Positions 61,235-64,000 of a stretch of 64,000 nt of DNA are shown in pieces. The first letter of the stretch is position 1. Each line of letters opens with the position of its first letter. The stretch is taken from positions 1 through 64,000 of the forward strand of contig JAXDFZ010000008.1 in NCBI GenBank assembly GCA_034665305.1, read 5' to 3'. Source of the stretch: DASXRU01 sp034665305. GTDB taxonomy: Bacteria; Acidobacteriota; Blastocatellia; Pyrinomonadales; Pyrinomonadaceae. Under the pieces are notes generated by a model, which made no database searches, was not told the origin of the DNA, and saw only the letters and a program-made list of their open reading frames with translations. Both the position numbers and the translations under genes were made by a program.

Positions 61235-61816
61235 ATGACTGATCCCTCTATTTCGTTGCATGAAATCACCCAGTTGCTTGCTGAGTGGAGCGACGGTAAT
61301 CAAACCGCGCTCGACAAGTTGTATCCCCTGGTTTATGACGAACTGCATCGGATGGCCCGGCGATACATGCGGCGAGAACAAAAGGGCCACACGCTGCAGA
61401 CCACCGCCCTGATCAACGAAGCCTATGTGCGCCTGGTAGATCAAAAGCATGTTCATTGGGCCAATCGCGCGCACTTCTTTGCCATCTCCGCGCAGATCAT
61501 GCGCCGCATCCTGATCGATCACGCGCGCCGCCATGCTTATGCAAAACGCGGCGGCGGAGCAGAGAAGATTTCCCTGGATGAGACCGCCATCGTCGCGAAA
61601 GAGCGCGCGCCGGATTTGCTTGTACTTGACGAGGCGTTGAACCGGCTGGCTGAAATTGATCCGCGCCGCGGCCAGGTGGTTGAGCTGCGATATTTCGGCG
61701 GACTGAACAATGAAGAAATCGCGGGTGTTTTGAAGATCTCCGAAAACACTGTGACACGCGACTGGAATATGGCCCGGGCCTGGCTCTACCAGGAATTGAG
61801 CGGGAGGGTAGCCTGA
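61235..61816 (+). CDS. ECF-type RNA polymerase sigma factor
   Basis: 193 residues with sigma region 2 (about 28-95, LYPLVYDELHRMARRYMRRE and LINEAYVRLVDQ) and region 4 (about 130-185, VVELRYFGGLNNEEIAGVLKISENTVTRDWNMARAWL). This is the group of ECF sigma factors common in Acidobacteria and Planctomycetes that is typically encoded with a Ser/Thr protein kinase. No anti-sigma factor is seen; the kinase overlaps its stop codon by one base (TGATG). Activity may be controlled by that kinase (established for some related pairs, inferred here). Confidence 0.9.
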   Translation: MTDPSISLHEITQLLAEWSDGNQTALDKLYPLVYDELHRMARRYMRREQKGHTLQTTALINEAYVRLVDQKHVHWANRAHFFAISAQIMRRILIDHARRHAYAKRGGGAEKISLDETAIVAKERAPDLLVLDEALNRLAEIDPRRGQVVELRYFGGLNNEEIAGVLKISENTVTRDWNMARAWLYQELSGRVA

Positions 61817-63756
61817 TGCAACCGGAACGATGGCGGCAAATTAGCGGCATCTTCAAATCCGCCCTGGCATTGGAACCAGACCAGCGCGAAGCTTTTGTCG
61901 CGGACCAGTGTGGTGCCGACGAATCTTTGCGCCGCGAGGTCGAGCTGCTGATTGAGTCTCATCACAACGCCGATCAGAAAAACTTCATACAGTCTCCGGC
62001 GGTCGCGGCAATTGCTTCGTTGCTGGTTTCGGAAGACAGCGAAGCGGAAGATAACCGGGACGGATTGGAAGCAGGCCAGCAGCTAAGTCATTACCGCATG
62101 CTCAAGAAGCTCGGGGCCGGCGGAATGGGTGAGGTCTATCTGGCGCAGGACACGCGGCTCGATCGCACGGTCGCGCTAAAGATACTGCATGGGGACGTCG
62201 CTTCCGATAAACGCAGAATGCAGCGCTTCAAGCAGGAAGCAAAACTCGCTTCCTCGCTCAACCAGCCGAACATCCTGACGATCTTTGAGTTTGGCGATAC
62301 TGATTCGCTGCATTTTATTGCCAGCGAGTATGTCGATGGGGCGACGCTGCGGGAACATCTCAGCGGCGGTCAACTCAAGCTAACGGAGATGATCGACATC
62401 GCCGCTCAAGTGATTGCAGCCCTCGACGCCGCGCACGAAGCGAAGATTGTGCATCGGGACATCAAGCCCGAAAACATCATGGTACGCCGCCGTGACCGAG
62501 TGGTTAAGGTGCTGGACTTTGGCTTGGCGAAACTGTCAGAACCTCTCTCGGTGGCGGGCGGCCAAACTGATACCGAAGCGAAAACGGAGACATTGGTAAA
62601 GACCATGCCTGGGACTGTGTTGGGCACCATCAGCTACATGTCTCCCGAACAGGCGCAGGGATTGCGCGTGGATGAGCGGACCGATCTGTGGAGCACCGGC
62701 GTCGTTATCTATGAGATGGTGGCCGGGCATGTCCCCTTCGCCGGCGTGACAAAGAGCCATACGATCGTGGACATTCTCGAGAAAGAACCTGCGTTGCTCG
62801 AGAGCTTTGGCCCGGGCAAAGTGCCACCTGAGTTGGAAAGAATCGTGAGTAAGGCGCTGGCGAAGAAGACTGATGAACGGTATCAGACAGCCAGGGACAT
62901 GCTGATCGATCTGCGAAATCTGAAGAGGCGTTTGGAACTAGACGCGGAGATGCAACGGTCGGCCTCGCCTGATCAGCCAAACCTTACGGGCGCGACGGGC
63001 GCAGCTGTTATTGCAAGCACCGGGTCGATTGCTTCACAAACGGAAGCTGTTGCGCCGCACGAGCGGGATAGTCCACCTCGCCAAAAGGTGGTTGCCGCGA
63101 TTGCCCTGGCACTTGTTCTAGTCATAAGTCTGATCGTTGCCGCTGCGTGGTCACGCCGGCGGTCGGCCGTCATGACTCCGGTGTCGGATGCAGTGGTTGT
63201 TCCTGAACGCGAGCTGAGTTACTGGATGACAGTGCAGAAATATAAAAGCGAGCGTTCCTTCGGCGAACCGTTCAGACTTGCCGGCGAGATAAACTTCGAG
63301 AAGGACTATCGCCTTAGGTTGAATGTCGGTAGCGCGCAATCCGGCTACCTTTACATTCTGAACCAGGGACCCGCCAACACTGAGGGGGCAAACTCTTTGG
63401 TAGTACTGTTTCCGTCGCCGACGGCCAATGATGGTTTATCTAAACTGGCCGATAACCAGCGCATCGAGATTCCGGAAACAAGCTGGATTAAATTTGACGC
63501 CGAACAGGGAACGGAAAAACTCTGGCTGGTGTTTAGCGCGACTGCCGTACCGGAGCTGGAAGCGGTAAAACAATTCGTGAATAAGAAGGACCAGGGGCTG
63601 ATTAGTGATGCTGTTTTGAACGCGCGAGTCCTGGAGTTCTTAAGAGCAAACTCCGGAACAAAGGCTACGCTCGAAAAAGACGACGAGCTAAAGCAGACGA
63701 CTCTTAAAATCCCTGGAGCCGTTCTGGTCCACGCCATCAAACTTGAGCATCACTGA
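61816..63756 (+). CDS. membrane Ser/Thr protein kinase with DUF4384-like sensor
   Basis: 646 residues. A short N-terminal region (about 1-85, QPERWRQISGIFKSALALEP) often found in kinases paired with such sigma factors is followed by a complete Hanks-type kinase domain (93-370): LGAGGMGEVYLA, Lys122, HRDIKPEN, DFGLAKL, and the SPEQAQG activation end. One TM at about 420-440 (VVAAIALALVLVISLIVAAAW) and an external C-terminal domain (about 460-640) resembling DUF4384 follow (SYWMTVQKYKSERSFGEPFRL and SGYLYILNQGPA landmarks). All catalytic residues are present, so it is predicted active. It presumably relays an envelope signal to the overlapping sigma factor. Confidence 0.9.
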   Translation: MQPERWRQISGIFKSALALEPDQREAFVADQCGADESLRREVELLIESHHNADQKNFIQSPAVAAIASLLVSEDSEAEDNRDGLEAGQQLSHYRMLKKLGAGGMGEVYLAQDTRLDRTVALKILHGDVASDKRRMQRFKQEAKLASSLNQPNILTIFEFGDTDSLHFIASEYVDGATLREHLSGGQLKLTEMIDIAAQVIAALDAAHEAKIVHRDIKPENIMVRRRDRVVKVLDFGLAKLSEPLSVAGGQTDTEAKTETLVKTMPGTVLGTISYMSPEQAQGLRVDERTDLWSTGVVIYEMVAGHVPFAGVTKSHTIVDILEKEPALLESFGPGKVPPELERIVSKALAKKTDERYQTARDMLIDLRNLKRRLELDAEMQRSASPDQPNLTGATGAAVIASTGSIASQTEAVAPHERDSPPRQKVVAAIALALVLVISLIVAAAWSRRRSAVMTPVSDAVVVPERELSYWMTVQKYKSERSFGEPFRLAGEINFEKDYRLRLNVGSAQSGYLYILNQGPANTEGANSLVVLFPSPTANDGLSKLADNQRIEIPETSWIKFDAEQGTEKLWLVFSATAVPELEAVKQFVNKKDQGLISDAVLNARVLEFLRANSGTKATLEKDDELKQTTLKIPGAVLVHAIKLEHH

Positions 63757-64000
63757 GGTCAACTCCCTGCGGTGCCGCGCCGCTTTCGCCAACGATTTGG
63801 TTGGAAATCTAGCATTCAGGGAACAACGGCCCGGGCGCGGCCGGCCGCCGCACTCCAGGCCATGAGCGCTGAGTAACTCTGAAGTGTTTGACCTGGGCTT
63901 TACTCAGGAATATTATGGCGCCCATTCAAGCGACGTTTTGCTTGTCTTTCCCGCGAGCCCGGCCTCGGTATCTTTTACTGACCTTTCGCTACCCTGGTGG
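63757..64000. other. end of window, no gene recognised
   Basis: After the kinase stop codon there is a GC-rich palindromic stretch (CGGCCCGGGCGCGGCCGGCCGCC, about 63828-63850; only a landmark) and no frame with protein-like composition. A gene may begin beyond the window. Confidence 0.35.

Overview
The window looks like a chromosomal piece of an Acidobacteriota bacterium, most likely class Blastocatellia (Pyrinomonadaceae-like). This is inferred from four secreted VWFA-related proteins of the type abundant in Acidobacteria, an ECF sigma factor overlapping a membrane Ser/Thr kinase with a C-terminal DUF4384-like domain, moderately high GC (judged by eye, not computed) and many small palindromic elements between genes. 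No database search was possible. Product names rest on motifs, length and context.

Layout. 1-0.9 kb: the 3' end of 23S rRNA, 5S rRNA, a strong terminator and a decayed copy of the 5S tail plus terminator. 0.9-7.4 kb (+): transglutaminase-like membrane protein, rimO, a five-TM sulfatase-fold transferase, pgpA and a small acidic protein. 7.4-9.5 kb (-): corA with a small tail-anchored protein, and a secreted cysteine-containing orphan. 10-11.7 kb: serA. 12-24.5 kb: four VWFA-related paralogues on the minus strand (three in tandem), mixed with a DUF1624-type acyltransferase, a zinc-ribbon membrane protein and a Tat-exported asparaginase-like hydrolase. 24.7-27.5 kb: an ABC exporter pair and a CYTH protein. 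27.6-31.6 kb (-): groES-groEL with a readable promoter and CIRCE operator, purC translationally coupled to a Fis-type HTH gene, and a DinB-family protein. 31.8-38.9 kb (+): an orphan OmpR-type response regulator followed by three large proteins sharing HEAT-repeat modules. Two of these carry AMIN-like periplasmic domains and one a TubC-type docking domain with a long coiled coil. This is the best candidate for an undescribed system. 39-54.9 kb (+): housekeeping genes (uvrB, FAD oxidase, aroC, def, rocA, fmt, rsmB, rpe, ispE) plus a PASTA protein, a BamD-like protein and a TPR protein. 55-61 kb: tRNA-Gln, prs, rplY, pth, rpsF, rpsR, rplI, dnaB. 61.2-63.8 kb: ECF sigma factor and kinase.

A recurring theme is small palindromic elements in the gaps. 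Three copies (about 9.8, 20.9 and 48.6 kb) form one family of about 130-185 bp with inverted ends and internal hairpins whose stems show a compensatory base change. Others are pairs of facing hairpins. Several begin with GTAG at the hairpin foot, as REP elements mobilised by RAYT transposases do. They flank tRNA-Gln, abut prs, split rpsF from rpsR, and one supplies the last codons of ispE. No RAYT gene, CRISPR array, prophage or complete insertion sequence was seen.
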